64,000 nt of DNA from Mesocentrotus franciscanus (Eukaryota; Echinodermata; Echinoidea; Camarodonta; Strongylocentrotidae), in assembly GCA_037976565.1 (NCBI GenBank), contig CP137683.1, forward strand, positions 4,178,865 to 4,242,864, in the 5' to 3' direction. The notes beneath the pieces are model-generated. The model worked only from the letters and a program-made list of their open reading frames with translations, was not told the origin of the DNA and did not search any database. Positions 43,916-55,737 of the stretch are shown here, one piece after another. Every line of letters starts with the position of its first letter. The first letter of the stretch is position 1. Made by a program: the position numbers and the translations under genes.

Positions 43916-44516
43916 TATAGTGGCTCATACCCAAGCCTGATTTTGAAACATTTAGTATTTTGAAAATAATTAATAATTTGGCAAGGTAAGTTTAAAGATA
44001 ATCTTGAGTTCTGGTAAATATAGAAAATAAATTCTCACAGAATCCAACGAAACTTACACAGAATGTTCAAGATTACAAATAAATGACATTCGTATTGTCA
44101 AGGAGGGTGGGGTAAAGCCGTTAAGTGCAGAAAGGGGCGGGAACATCGTCTTTCAACAGGGCATTTAAAACATCCTCAGTTGTTTGGTTTCAGAAAGCGG
44201 AGAATATGATTAAATGTAGACATTCTGAAGCCTTCCGCCATGCATTCATCACAGTAAACCGCAATTTCCGTCTTTTCTGGCAGCCTGTCGTCTCGAAGCC
44301 CGTTATTTTTGGCGCAATTTGTTCCTTCAGTTTCCGTTAAAACTTTATATTGTTCAATTTCGGCTTTCTGTTCATTCTTGATGAGTGGTAAAAGGAAAGT
44401 TTCAGTACGTCACTATTCTATGCTGACATTCTTAATTGTGTTGCAATGTCACCGTAGCTTTGACCAAATGATCAAAATGTATTACATGTTTATTCTATTT
44501 TCCTCAGACTTTGAAA

Positions 44517-45082
44517 ATGGCGTCAAAAACCATGACTGCTCTTTACTTTCTGATTGCCTTGGCCATGGCAGCAAGTGTTTTAGTCGAGGAAGATGAGATC
44601 GACAATTCCAATGCGTTGAGTATCGAGGAGAACCAGCGCATAGAGAGTGCAGCTAGTAAGCAATTTATTTCTAATGTTGACCAACTAAACGAAAATGATT
44701 ACAAAACAACCAACCTAAAACAATTCCAATAGTCGTATGCTTGTGCGGTCACCTATTGAAATGTATTATCATGGCAATGATGTTTTGACATAATCCGACC
44801 AGATTTGTAGAAAGTTTGCACTTTTAGAAAGATACTTTTTATCACTTCTTATCCTGGCCGATGATAACTTTAGTAACCAACCAAGTTTTGTTTCATTTGA
44901 TTTGATTTATTGATTTATTATTGTTTCGATCATTTATTTGTTTTTTTAATTTTTGTATTGCAGTAGAGGAGGAGACCCCCTTGACTGAACATCAAAGAAT
45001 GCTGTTAGAGGGTGGAGGAAGTATAAACAATATTTCCAAATCTAAAGAAAAATGCATAAGAAATAGAATGCTCCTTCTATGA
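44517..45082 (+). CDS. Small secreted peptide or protein gene, function unknown
   Basis: Exon 1 follows a TTTTCCTCAG acceptor at 44506, implying a 5' UTR intron upstream. ATG 44517 starts MASKTMTALYFLIALAMAAS VL, a textbook signal peptide, then acidic EEDEIDNSNALSIEENQRI. The donor is GCTA|GTAAGC at 44655 (phase 1). The acceptor TATTGCAG at 44963 continues in frame as EEETPLTEHQRMLLEGGG. Either exon 2 runs on to TGA 45082 (about 85 aa), or a weak donor at 45021 joins the exon at 46085, giving a THGK C-terminus. ENQRI and EHQRM look like a repeated motif. A peptide precursor is possible. I do not recognise the family. Confidence 0.5.
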
Positions 45083-45727
45083 ATGATAATAATCCACCTA
45101 TCAATTTTTCAATTCGACACCTCTATCACATAGTCATGAAAATGAGAAAAGTCAAGGAAGACAAACTTGAAAAGTCGGCTTTCTTTCGCTGTAATCTATA
45201 CCACCTCCGTTACCATCCTCAAAATGATCAATGCCATTTTTAACGTAAAGATTAAGTTAACAATAGCAATACTTTTAACGCTGATATATTACTCGTGGAT
45301 GTGCAGTACAGGCATAAACAATTGTATTGGTAATATTTACGATGGTCATGATCACCGGCATTGTAATTGTAAATTAGTGTGTTGTTTTAAAGACAACAAA
45401 TTAAGGAGTACTCGACAAGCATCTCGCAAGAAGGCTTTTAAGTGCGCATAATTTCGGTCAAAAAGACTTTGTATATAACATTACAAAAATAACATTATGA
45501 AGAGCATTTTTATTTCCTTCAAGTCAGGCTCGAACAAGCATTGTTGTCATTTGATCAATGATTTAACAATACGATGATTAAACAACTAAGCACGACATGG
45601 TAACTTCCTCTGTTTTAGGACTGCCTTTTCGTATAGAGGGTACGGAGTCATTTCTAATAACCTAATATTACTTATAATTGAGAGAAGTATCCAATCCATA
45701 TTTTTCCCATATGTATCTTCATAATTT

Positions 45728-45900
45728 TTAAAGAGTTGGGTAAAATTTGACTCATAGGGGAAGAAAGGAACCGTGCATGTATAAGAGTTTACCAACACTG
45801 GGTAATGTTTAACCAAGGTTGGGTACATTTCATCCAATAAACATGCATCTTCCCATTTTGACCTCTCATGTTCAAAATTGTACCCAACTCTACACTGCTT
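45728..45900. repeat. GGGTAAAA-type inverted repeat, copy 2
   Basis: GTTGGGTAAAATTTGACTC and AACCAACACTGGGTAATGTT, then GTTGGGTACATTTCATCC. Related to 43790-43915. The 83-aa minus-strand frame at 45586-45837 overlaps it and is judged spurious. Confidence 0.55.
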
Positions 45901-46084
45901 TAAGAGTGCACATAATTATACACCTCTTCATTATACCGCTAGCAGAATCACACCATATCATATAACATTACTGTTTCTGAAATGCAAACGGGCATGCACA
46001 TTGTAAGGATACAGCAAAAAAATACCTTTATTTTTTTTGTATATGTTTAACAAATCTTTATATTTTCCCTTTTCTTTATTTCAG

Positions 46085-46298
46085 CTCATGGGAAATAAGC
46101 GCATCGAGAGGTTCGAGAAGCATACTAGCTGGATCTTTTCCATGTGCCTATGGTCAGACGTCTTCTCTGTTTGTTGAGACTTTTGTCAAATTGATGCGAG
46201 AAAAAAAAATCATCTGTGATCAGTCATCACCGACCTTAATCCTAACCCCAACGAATTCATAACCTTGCCTCTAAAATATATATTAAAAAAAAATCAAT
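46085..46298 (+). CDS. Candidate terminal exon of the secreted peptide gene
   Basis: A strong acceptor (CTTTATTTCAG) lies at 46084. With phase 1 input it reads THGK and stops at 46098. Phase 0 gives LMGNKRIERFEKHTSW and more to a TGA, with NKRIERF resembling the ENQRI motif of exon 1. Phase 2 gives a long open frame to TAA near 46260. An AATAAA lies at 46296. The donor that would feed it is weak, so the connection is tentative. Confidence 0.3.
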
Positions 46299-46629
46299 AA
46301 ATATATATAATCCATTTTTAATCTCGTTTCAAAAGTAAAGTATCAATATGCATACATGTAGCCCAATATAGTTTTGTGTTGACAACAGGACAACTGGAAA
46401 ATTTGATTGTTTGATATAATGCATTGAAGAGTACAATCTTGTATATGTGCTTCATATGTAGAGAAAAACGTAAAGGAAACCATTGAGGTGTATACATTAC
46501 AGCGATTGTAAATTGTCAAGTTTTTAATCAGCTGCTTCATTCTCTGAACCATTGTGCACAAAAGGGTCTCATTAAATGGAATGACGTAATAATTCCTCCT
46601 CAGGTAATTTACTTTTGTTCTATGAAAAG

Positions 46630-46857
46630 TAGAAGGGAGAGAGAAGAGAGAGAGAGAGAGAAAGAGAGAGATAGATAGGGAGAGATAGACAGGGAGCAGG
46701 CATATCAGAGAGGTAGAGAGAGAGAGATTGTGGAAATCTTATATAGAAGAGGATACGAGAGAGAGAGAGAGAGAGAGAGGGAGAAAAGAATAGACATGGA
46801 GCAGGCATGTAAATAGAGAGAGAGAGAGAGATTGAAGCAATCCTGTATATATGATAC

Positions 46858-46889
<32 letters not shown>

Positions 46890-46905
46890 TGAGGCAGGGA
46901 GATAT
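46630..46905. repeat. (GA)n-rich microsatellite with an embedded longer repeat
   Basis: AGAGAGAGA tracts are interrupted by a repeated phrase, GGGAGCAGGCAT (46691 and 46796) and GATTGTGGAAATC or GATTGAAGCAATC, followed by TATATA and GATACGAGAGAG. The period is about 110-120 bp. Serine/leucine-rich ORFs on the minus strand are translations of it. Confidence 0.85.
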
Positions 46906-47105
46906 ATATATGTTCAGTTAAATACAAACATCTTCAGAAACTATAGTAATACCCGTCCATTGGTCTATCTCATTACGTTCTGTTGATGATGATGATAATG
47001 GTTTCTTTGATCTGTTGATTCACAGACGTAATCATCCAAAGATATCAAACATGAAACTGGTGATATTGTGAAATAAGCAGACATGATTAAACAAAATTAT
47101 ATAAA

Positions 47106-47162
47106 TTGTGAGAGAGAGAGAGATAGAGAGAGAGGAAGGGAAAGAAAGAGAGAGAGAGAGAG
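47106..47162. repeat. (GA)n microsatellite
   Basis: Imperfect AGAGAGAG with GGAAGGGAAAG interruptions. It adjoins the donor side of orphan exon B. Confidence 0.9.
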
Positions 47163-47175
47163 AACTACATCATAC

Positions 47176-47308
47176 CTGTACAGTAACGTCAAATGTTAGT
47201 TGTGTCTTGCTGATGTTTATCACATCGATTAGAAAAGGAAATAGACCAGATGAATACAATTTTTTCTTTAAAATTTGAGATGTTTCTTCTGAGAACCATT
47301 CAGCATAT
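47176..47308 (-). CDS. Orphan coding exon B, minus strand, product unknown
   Basis: A 133-nt exon lies between a TTGTTTGACAG acceptor and CAG|GTATGA donor. It enters in phase 2 and leaves in phase 0. It encodes YAEWFSEETSQILKKKLYSS, GLFPFLIDVINISKTQLTFD and VTVQ. The helical, Leu-rich pattern suggests an alpha-solenoid (HEAT/ARM-like) protein, which is only an impression. The phase cannot join exon A directly, so at least one exon lies between if they share a gene. Confidence 0.55.
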
Positions 47309-47714
47309 CTGTCAAACAACATACAAAATGAATACAAAATACGAAATCGCTTCATTATTGATAGAACCTTTGTTTTAAGTCAATTTAGGTAATTCTTTAT
47401 TGCATCTACATGGCAGTTTAGAAAGGTTGAAATATATTTCTTACATGTACATCACCTTTGAATATTACCATTACATAGTTTCTTATATCTTAACCGAATT
47501 TAAACGTATCTATGTATCATTATTACACGTACAATCCTCCGTCTACAGTTACTGACATTTAAAACTTATATCATTATATTTGGCATTGATTGGCAGATGT
47601 TGAAGTTGAAAAAAAAAATACAATACAGAAAGAAAGTAAAATAGTTTCATGGTCGAAAGCATATCCGGAAATGCATTGTACATTTGAAAAACAATATGAT
47701 TTTTGTAATACAAT

Positions 47715-47785
47715 GACATACATGTCTGTATGTGTGCGTGTGTGCGTGTGTGCGTGTGCGTGTGTGTGTGCGTGTGTGTGTGTGA
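47715..47785. repeat. (TG)n microsatellite
   Basis: GTGTGCGTGTGTGCGTG-type dinucleotide tract of about 65 bp. Confidence 0.95.
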
Positions 47786-47845
47786 ATTTTTTATAGACTT
47801 GATAGGTTTATGAATATTTTATAGAGAAGTTACAACATTTATTTG

Positions 47846-48370
47846 TTTTGAAGATTCATGTTGGACGGAAATTTTCAGATTTTTCAAATGAGGTATGTAG
47901 GGAGATTTTTAGTAGGCCTAGGAAAGTTACTCTTGTTAACAGACTAAGAGAAATTCAGTATAAACTGCTTCATGGAGCAATTTATACTAGAGAAAACTTA
48001 TTCAGATTCGGCTTTGTTGAAGATAACTTGTGCTCATTTTGTAAGCAAAAGATTGAAACATATTTACACTTGTTCTGGGAGTGTGCACAGGTTCAAAGGT
48101 TATGGCAGAATGTAATAGCTATTCATTTAGGGCTGTCCGGTAATTCACCACGAATAAAGATATTTAATACAATTATTTTTGCAATGAAATATTGGATATA
48201 TAGATGCAGGGGAAATTCCGTAATATTGTCTTTGGCCTTTGGGTGAGTTTTAAAAAGAACTGTTGGAATTTAGGGAAGAAGAAAGTAATATTGCACGGAG
48301 GGCAGGTAAATTAGCCTTACATTTACAAAAGTGGAAACAAGTGAAGTTTTCATGAACTTTTAACACTGGG
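47846..48370 (+). pseudogene. Non-LTR retrotransposon ORF2 C-terminal fragment with zinc-binding domain
   Basis: The frame 47848-48246 reads DFSNEVCREIFSRPRKVTLV, then LREIQYKLLHGAIYTRENLF, then LCSFCKQKIETYLHLFWECA QVQRLW. CxxC...HxxxxC is the reverse-transcriptase zinc-binding region found at the end of L1/Tx1-like LINE ORF2. After a frameshift near 48240, FWVSFKKNCWNLGKKK-like sequence continues. The 3' end is near 48720 (ATAAAAAAAACTATTGAAAAAA). It is the right-hand counterpart of 33840-34165. Confidence 0.82.
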
Positions 48371-48760
48371 CTATTATAGCCTCGTTTGAATGATTTTTAT
48401 TTTTATTTAAAAGAGATTATTTCTAGTTTTCTGTCGCTCCAATTTTGGGTATTCTGAGGAGGCTAGGAACAGTGTGTGGTATATGTTTTGAAGTGTGGTC
48501 GGATGGTGTGTGTGTCGCATGGTTGGGAGGGGGGGGGGTAGTAGTGTGTTTGGTTGGATCATCGGGTTATTTGTTTTATGTTACAACTGATTTCATTTTT
48601 TGTTTCATCAATCGTACAATGTATGTAATGAAAATGTTTTGAATTCATGTCAAGATGAAAAACAACTGTATTTAATTTCTAAGATTGATTTTATATTGTT
48701 TGGAATCAATAAAAAAAACTATTGAAAAAAAGAAGAAGTGTAAGGTATATTATGTAGAGG

Positions 48761-49050
48761 TGTTGTGGTCGAGTGGATACGTCACCGGACTGTCGATCAC
48801 AAGGTCCGCGGTTCGAGTCCCGCTGCGGCACTAATGTCCTTTGGCAAGACATTGATCTACATTTGCCACACTCAACCCAGGTGAGGTAAATGACTACCTT
48901 GTAGGATTACTCCTTGAAATGCACTGTGCGCCGATAACGGCTGCCGGAGCTAAAGCTAGGGTAATAATTTCCAAAGCTCTTTGGAAGCGCACATAGAGAT
49001 GTTATTGCATAACGTATTATACGCTATACAAGAACTGTACTATATTATTA
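48761..49050 (+). mobile_element. Complete tRNA-derived SINE
   Basis: The head at 48761-48830 has TGTTGTG pairing with TGCGGCA as an acceptor-like stem, GGTCGAGTGGATAC as the A box and GGTTCGAGTCC as the B box. The anticodon arm does not fold convincingly, so this is not a functional tRNA. The body (ATGTCCTTTGGCAAGACATT, CACTGTGCGCCGATAACGGC) leads to an (ATT)n tail. RNA polymerase III would be expected to read it. Confidence 0.82.
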
Positions 49051-51860
49051 TTATTATATATATCTATTTGGAGTAGGGGGTAGGGGAGTGTGTGAGACAA
49101 GCTAGAAGGGGGGGGGGGACGAAACATCTCTCTTTTCATTTTATTCCTTTTTTTGGTTTAATTGTTATTTCTTTTAGGATTTAGGTTCTTTTCTATTTTT
49201 CTAACTACTACATAATTGTATGAAATATAATTTTGCACTGTTTTGTATATTAATTGTGCTGTTAATGTATTCTATTTTGTTTGTTAAGAGAAAAATGATG
49301 AAATAACAATAACAAAAAACTACAACAACCACAAAATCAACACATGTGCATCAACATTGTGTATCAGTGTGCGTGTGTTTGTATTTTGGACAAAGGTGTG
49401 AATTGATACTTGTGTTCTGATGTATTTCTTTATAGTTTACATTCTTAGTTTTTTTAATTTCTTGATGAAGGATATAAATCAAATGTACCATGCACTCTTT
49501 TCGACGCACCTGTAAAACGATGGATCTTCGGTGACTGGTCCCTCTGAAACTAGTGCTAAGCCAGTCACAGAAATCTTATAATTTTAGTGCATGGTATATT
49601 TGATTTTTTGATTTATTTAATTCAAATTTTATTTGGAAACTTTCCATATTTGATCAACATTGTGTTAAGGCATACTAAGGCTATTAGCTATGGTTTAAGC
49701 GATGGATGCGGTTAACAGCGTTGGTGTATCTTGTGGATTTATCATATTCATATTCTGAATATTTGTAGCGAATTGAATCATAATGAAGAGGTTGCAATTC
49801 ATAGTTGTACACGATAAGTCTTGGTTGACATATTCTCTCTCTCTCTTTCTCTCTTTCTTTGTTCTCTCTCTCCCCTCTCTCTCTTGCATAGAGAACAATT
49901 GAATATATAAATATGTGGCCGTGATTATCAGTATTGAACAGGGGAAAGAAATAGGAAGGAGATCAAACGAAACCAAAATTTAAGATACCTACTACATGTT
50001 CATTAGTGATGGATACGAATTGAGGTAGGCCTATATAAAATGTGAAACATTTAATTATAGAGCGATGATACATTAATTCTTTGACGTTGATTGATTCGTT
50101 CAAGTTTACATGAATGCGGTGACTTGTCGGTTACGAACAGAAGGTTTCGATACCTACTCAATCTATCAAACAATACGAAATCTAGTTGTAGTTAATACAC
50201 AGGCAAAGACAAAAATAGGAAAAAGCCAGAATGATGATATTGACGATGATTAAAAGTTTGGATAACAAATGTGTTCTGAGGTCATATTTATTGGAATTTT
50301 TGAAAGTTTTATCCACCAGCGTGTTGTTGAGCACTATGTTCAATTTTGAATGTGTGTGTGGATCTGTGTAAGGTATAATGTGTTAAAATATTTGTTTTAA
50401 AGGGGAGGGGGGAGGGGGGGGGGGTTGAGACAAACTAGAAGGGGGAGGGAACCATACATCTCTCGTCTCATTTTATTCCTTTTTTTAAATTATCATTTCT
50501 GTTACGATTTAGGTTCTTTTCATTTTTAACGACTACATGATTGTATGATCTATTTTTTCACAATAACAGAAGAATGCTATAGCTATTCTAAAGGAAATGT
50601 AATAAGAAATCATTGTGGAAGTAGGACCTACTGTGCGTTTAAACATGTATCAAATATAAGCAATTACTTTCCGACATTGTTTTGGTGAGGATGTGAGTAT
50701 AATTGTATTTTATAGTCTTACGAATATAACTTTGAACTATTTTGTATCTTAATAGTGCAATTAATTCATTCGATTTGTTTTTTGGAGAGAAAAAAGAATC
50801 AAATATCATTCAAAATCAACAACAACAAAATCGATCACCCCACCCAAAAAACAAAAACCTGCCACTGTGAAATGGGCAACTCTCTTCGCAAATACAGTGT
50901 GTGTGTGCGGGTTTGAGTGTGTTAGTGTTTGTGTGTATTTTGGCCAAAAGGTGTGAATTGATACTTGATTTCTGATGTTATATGTCATTGTTTACATTCT
51001 TAGTTTTTATTTTCTTGATGAAGGATATAAATCAAATGTGCCACGCACTCTTTTAGACGCACCTGTAAAAGTATGGATCTTCAGTGACTGGTCCCGCAGA
51101 AACTAGTGCTGAGCCAGTCACAGAGAATTTATGATTTCAACTGAAGCCTCTCAGTGCATCGTACATTTGATTTAAAACAAATTTAATTTGGAAACCTTCT
51201 ATATTTGATAAACATGGTGGATGGGCATATGAGCTATGGTTGGATTGGTAGTTGAAGCGATAGATGCGGTTAAAAGCATTAGTGTAATATCTGGATTTAT
51301 CATATTCAGATTCAGAATATTTTCATTGAATTGAATCATATTGAAAAGGATGCAATTCATAGTTGTACACGATAAATCGTAGTTGACATATTCTCTCTCT
51401 CTCTCTCGCGATAAAGAAAATATGAATATATTAATCTTTGGCCTTGATTGAGACAATTTCTTTTTTTGTATTAGTATTGAACAGGGAGAAAGACAAAGGG
51501 AAGAAATTAAACAAAATGAACATTTAAGATACCTACTACATGTTCATTCGTATTTTATTTGTATTTTATAGTCTTACGAATATAACTTTGCACTATTTTT
51601 TATCTTAATAGTGCAATTAATTTATTCGATTTGTTTTTTTGAAGGGAAAAAGAATCAAATATAATTCACAATCAACAACAACAACAACAAAATCGACCCC
51701 CAAAATAAACACCTGCCACTGTGGAATGAGCAACTCTCTTCGCAAGCACAGTGTGTGTGTGTGCGCGCGGGTGTGAGCGTGTGTGGGTATGGGTGTGTGT
51801 TACAAAATCATTGTGAGAAACTGACAATATACTTGATAAAAATATGAGAATTGATACTAT
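49051..51860. repeat. Higher-order A/B repeat block, right segmental copy
   Basis: Module A is near 49484-49600 and module B near 51038-51168. It has the same flanks and the same (CT)n and (TG)n tracts as 35907-38918, more diverged and with an extra AATATCATTCAAAATCAACA segment. It starts directly after the SINE tail, as on the left, so the SINE and A/B block were duplicated together. Confidence 0.8.
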
Positions 51861-52167
51861 TGGCATGACAGCGATGATGGTGATAACGATATTGATAACG
51901 ATAAGGGTGATGATGATAGGGAAGAAGATGATGATTATTGACGAATGTGTACCAACTAATTGAACTAAACCCCGGTCCCTTTGCCAAACGGTTCGAATAT
52001 GTCTTGGACAGACGAAACGAAACCGCGCCCTATCAATGTAAAACCGACCAGCTTTAGGAAATGGTCATCGAAGGTCATCTAAAAAAGAAAATATTGAAAT
52101 GATCAAAATGTATGTTTTTATTATTATGGCATTAGGGGCAGACCTTTATAACTTTCATCAAGTTACT
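51861..52167. other. Short spacer with GATGATGATGATA tract
   Basis: This unique sequence lies between the A/B block and the LINE relic. It includes a short GAT-rich tract at 51868-51935. Nothing else was recognised. Confidence 0.45.
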
Positions 52168-52320
52168 CAAGTGATCGAAAGTAATCAGTTGTGGAATACC
52201 TCGAGGATCTATTCTTGGCCCCCTTTTGTATTTCATTATATAAATGAATTGCCATGCTCGACATTACTTTTACATTATTTTATTAGCAGACGATACCAGC
52301 GTTTTTATTTGTAAATTCCC
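52168..52320 (+). pseudogene. LINE reverse-transcriptase core relic
   Basis: The frame reads SCGIPRGSILGPLLYFII, then after a stop MNELPCSTLLL, and in another frame ADDTSVFIC. GIPxGSxLGPLL and ADDT are the neighbouring RT motifs of CR1/Jockey-type elements. Short and broken. Confidence 0.75.
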
Positions 52321-53565
52321 GGTCCCATATATTTCTTTGATCTTAATACTTAATCGATTAGAATAGTAACCGGATGAAATAAAATAAGTTAATGTTAAAT
52401 ATTTACACAAAATTTCTTACTATATAGTTATAAAAAACATTATACTGTTCCTTCACATCTTGATTTGTGTTATATAGAACGGAAAAATAAGTCGAGCTAC
52501 CCATAATTCTTAGAGGCATTCATAAAATGATGAAAAACTATCTTGGAACCAACAGGTCAATGTCGTGTATACACATTGGCTAAAGTTTTGTATTGATCAA
52601 TTTTTATCACAAACTATTTGAACAAATGTTTATCATTCGATTGTTTCTTCCCATATGGATTATTCCAACATTGTTGGTTTTAATTACTTCGCGAGAAAGA
52701 AATATATAGACAGAACGTATTTGCCGTACACACACATTCCGCGTAAACTATATACCTTTTATTAAGTCTGTGCCTATATATTTAAGAAATTCACGTATCT
52801 TTAGATACCTCGATTCTCATGTTTAAGCTGTCGACAACCTTCTTTCTGAAGCTTTAAAAAAATTGATTTACTTTTAACAGCTTTGCTTTATCATCTCCAC
52901 GCGGCCTAGCTTTCTTTTAATAAAACATCCGCCGCTGGAAGATATATTAAGTCCGTGAATGAATAAAATATATTTGTAAATAATTGTGATTCTTTCTTAA
53001 TAAAAATCATGTTTTCTCCCCCTATTCGTACAATTCTACGGTATATTCTTCTGGTAAAAAGTGATGCATCTCGAATCATGGAATGCACTATACCCCAATA
53101 TTTGACTGAGGATAAAACGATAACAGAAATTGTTATTGCATGAATACAGTACCTTCGATTTTTAATTTAAAAAAAAAAAAAACAGTGACTGTTTTATCCG
53201 GAGGAACTTAATTCATTTTTTAATATGATACATTTTCGTTAAAGGAAACCTCATCCCAAAGAATATTAGTGTAGGTATTCTGAAAAATGAGATGTATTCT
53301 TGCCCTTTGATGTACAATATTCCGTTACGAAAATGTACAAGATATATATAAATGAAGATATTCTTGGCATTATGTGATGCCTTTTAGCATGACATGGGCG
53401 CAGTCATTTTCTTGAAAATGTGACGTACCAGTTGAAGTTGTACATGTAATGTATCATGCACCAAGCTTTAGTTGGAAAGACTTTTGAATCAATAACAAAA
53501 CCTTTACTTTTCAATGAGGAAAAATTAGAGGTAAGAAGATAGAAATTATATTTGGTGCAAAATAT
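52321..53565. other. AT-rich stretch without recognised gene
   Basis: No ORF with domain or splice context and no clear repeat. A poly-A run lies at 53168-53182. Confidence 0.45.
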
Positions 53566-55466
53566 ATCCCAGATAGCAAAATATCTGGGGCCCATCTGGG
53601 TTTTGTATGGGTTGATTAAAGCCCACGTGGCCCATACAAAACCAGATGTATACCAGATGGGCCTTCCCACCCAGAACCCACAAGTAACAACACATATGGA
53701 CCCCATGTGGGCCCCATGTGGGTTTTTGGTGGTGAAAATCGCATGTCGAGCATCTTCTGGGCCTGGCTAAAAACCAGATGTATACCAGATGGGCCTTCCC
53801 ACCAAGAACCCACAAGTATATGGAGCCCACGTGGCCCATATAAAAACCAGATTTATACCAGATTGGCTTTCCCACACAGAACCCACAAGTATGTGGAGCC
53901 CACGTGGCCCATATAAAAACCAGATGTATACCAGATGGGCTTTCCCACCCAGAACCCACAAATACCAACACATGTGGGCCCCATGTGGGTTTTTGGTGGT
54001 GAAAGCGCACATCAAGCATCGGCTGGGCCCAGCTAAAAAAAACAGATGTATACCAGATGGGCCTTCCCACCCAGAAACCACAAGTATTTATGGAGCCCAC
54101 GTGGCCCATACAAAAACCAGTTTGGCATTCCCACCAAGAACCCACTTTATACCAACACATGTGAGCCCCATGTGGGGTTTTTGGTGGTGAAAATAGCACA
54201 TCGAGCATCGGCCGGGCCCAGCTAAAAACCAGATGTATACCAGATGGGCCTTCCCACCCAAAACCCACAAATATACCCAGAATTTGCATAATAAATATAG
54301 GGTGCGTGCACATCTATGTTTTTATACACTTTATCTGAATTTACAGAATATTTCTTAATTACTGATGATTTAGTGATATGCAATTCATTTCGAAAATACT
54401 ACAAAATGTAAATTGCTATTTATTAGGACATTTCACTACTTTGTATATATTACATTTATTAAACATTAATAAGGAAAAATACTAACTATGAACTAAAACA
54501 AATTCAATAAAATACAAGTATATGGAAAAAATCTCATTCACGAGGACGCAGGTTCGAAACTGAGTCACGTCTTTCGGATGGTGACGTTAAAGTTCGGTCC
54601 CCAGACGTAAATAATCATATCTGATTGATACACGTCTGTAAAAACCCAATACACACACATTCACAGCAAATTAATCATGTCTTCTTAATACCAATGCCTT
54701 TACATTGGAATTTGCAGACAATGTGTTGTTGATATTGGTAAAATTAATTAGTGCAAGTGCTAATTATACCACAACTTACTAACTAAGTCTTTTAACTGGA
54801 GTTTTCAACTGGTTGAAAGTTGTGTCAAATGGTACAACTGGTCCAGTTAGACAAGTTAATAAATCCAATTGGTAACCCTGGAAATTGAAATGGTATAACT
54901 GGTCCAGTTGTACTGGACCAGTTAAATGCTATAGCTGAACCCATTTAAACAATATGAAGCCCATTTAGAACCACATTGGCCCATATTGGCCCATATGGGG
55001 CCAATATCAAACCCACTTGGCCCATATTGATCCCATTATATAGAAACCGCTTGGCCCATATGGGGCCCATATGGAACCCACTTGACTTATATGGAGCCCA
55101 CTTAAAACCCACTTAGCCCATATAGAGCACATATGGAACCCCCTTGGCCCATATGGGACCCATATATAACCCATTTCAACCATATGAAGCCCATTTATAG
55201 AACCCTCGTGGCCCATATGGGCCCCATATAAAACCCACTTGGCCCATATGTAGCCCATATAGAACCCTGGGTTTTATGTGGTAAATCCCATCTGGGGCCC
55301 ACCTGGTGATCACTTGGTAACCCTGGTGCAGAATGCTGGGCCCAGCGTGGGGCCCATCTGGCCCACGTGGGCCCCAGATGGGCTGCCTATCTGGGGCCCA
55401 TATACCAGCCCAGTTGTAACCAGATAAAACCCAGATGGGCCCCACAACATTTTGCTATCTGGGATA
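53566..55466. mobile_element. Non-autonomous TIR element filled with CCCACATGGGCCC-like minisatellite
   Basis: The ends TATCCCAGATAGCAAAAT (53566) and ATTTTGCTATCTGGGATA (to 55466) are perfect 18-bp inverted repeats, so a TA dinucleotide at each end may be the target site. The left part (53590-54290) holds about four tandem copies of a module with ACCAGATGTATACCAGATGG, CTTCCCACCCAGAACCCACA and TGGGTTTTTGGTGGTGAAA. The right part (54940-55460) is short repeats of CCCATATGGGGCCCATATGG type. No transposase is present. ORFs up to 255 aa in either direction are translations of the repeats. Confidence 0.82.
54530..54620 (+). mobile_element. SINE relic inside the TIR element
   Basis: GACGCAGGTTCGAAACTGAG is a B-box-like motif, followed by CGTCTTTCGGATGGTGACGT and TAAAGTTCGGTCCCCAGACG. 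This is a phrase of the kind that follows the tRNA head in many marine SINEs. The A box is not clear. Confidence 0.55.
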
Positions 55467-55737
55467 ACAGGGAAACAATTGTAACTAATTTCATTTAAAA
55501 ATACTAAAATATAGCAGTTGGCAAATCTATTTCATTAATAAGAAACCTTCACTCAAGAGCACCAACTAATTATTGATGCAATTTGAAGTACAAAGGATAA
55601 TAGCAGGTGAATAAAATGCTGCGTCACTATAATATACACACCTGGGAAGGAAGCATCCATAAATCTAAATACATTTATACTTGATAAACGACTAGCGGTC
55701 ACGTTATCAAGAAAATGGCGATACCCCCGATGCCCAT

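Larger units (their letters stand above)
42590..44500. other. Intergenic stretch with a SINE-like relic
   Basis: This is mostly unique sequence. A possible tRNA-derived SINE relic lies around 43200-43300 (see separate entry). A GGTAAAA-type short repeat is at 43790-43915. ORFs at 44125-44340 and 44309-44596 are not supported by domains. Confidence 0.4.

Noticed and set aside
45586..45837. 83-aa minus-strand ORF ending LYEKAVLKQRKLPCRA
   Set aside because: It overlaps a GGGTAAAA-type repeat, has no splice context and no recognised motif.
48761..48830. Possible functional tRNA gene
   Set aside because: A and B boxes and an acceptor-like stem exist, but the anticodon arm does not fold and the sequence continues into a SINE body with an (ATT)n tail.
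52906..53088. 60-aa minus-strand ORF
   Set aside because: It is short, without acceptor or donor in phase and without recognised motif.
53546..54313. 255-aa minus-strand ORF and 133-aa plus-strand ORF rich in GPSGIHLV or PRTHK
   Set aside because: They are translations of the palindromic minisatellite in the TIR element; both strands are open for the same reason.
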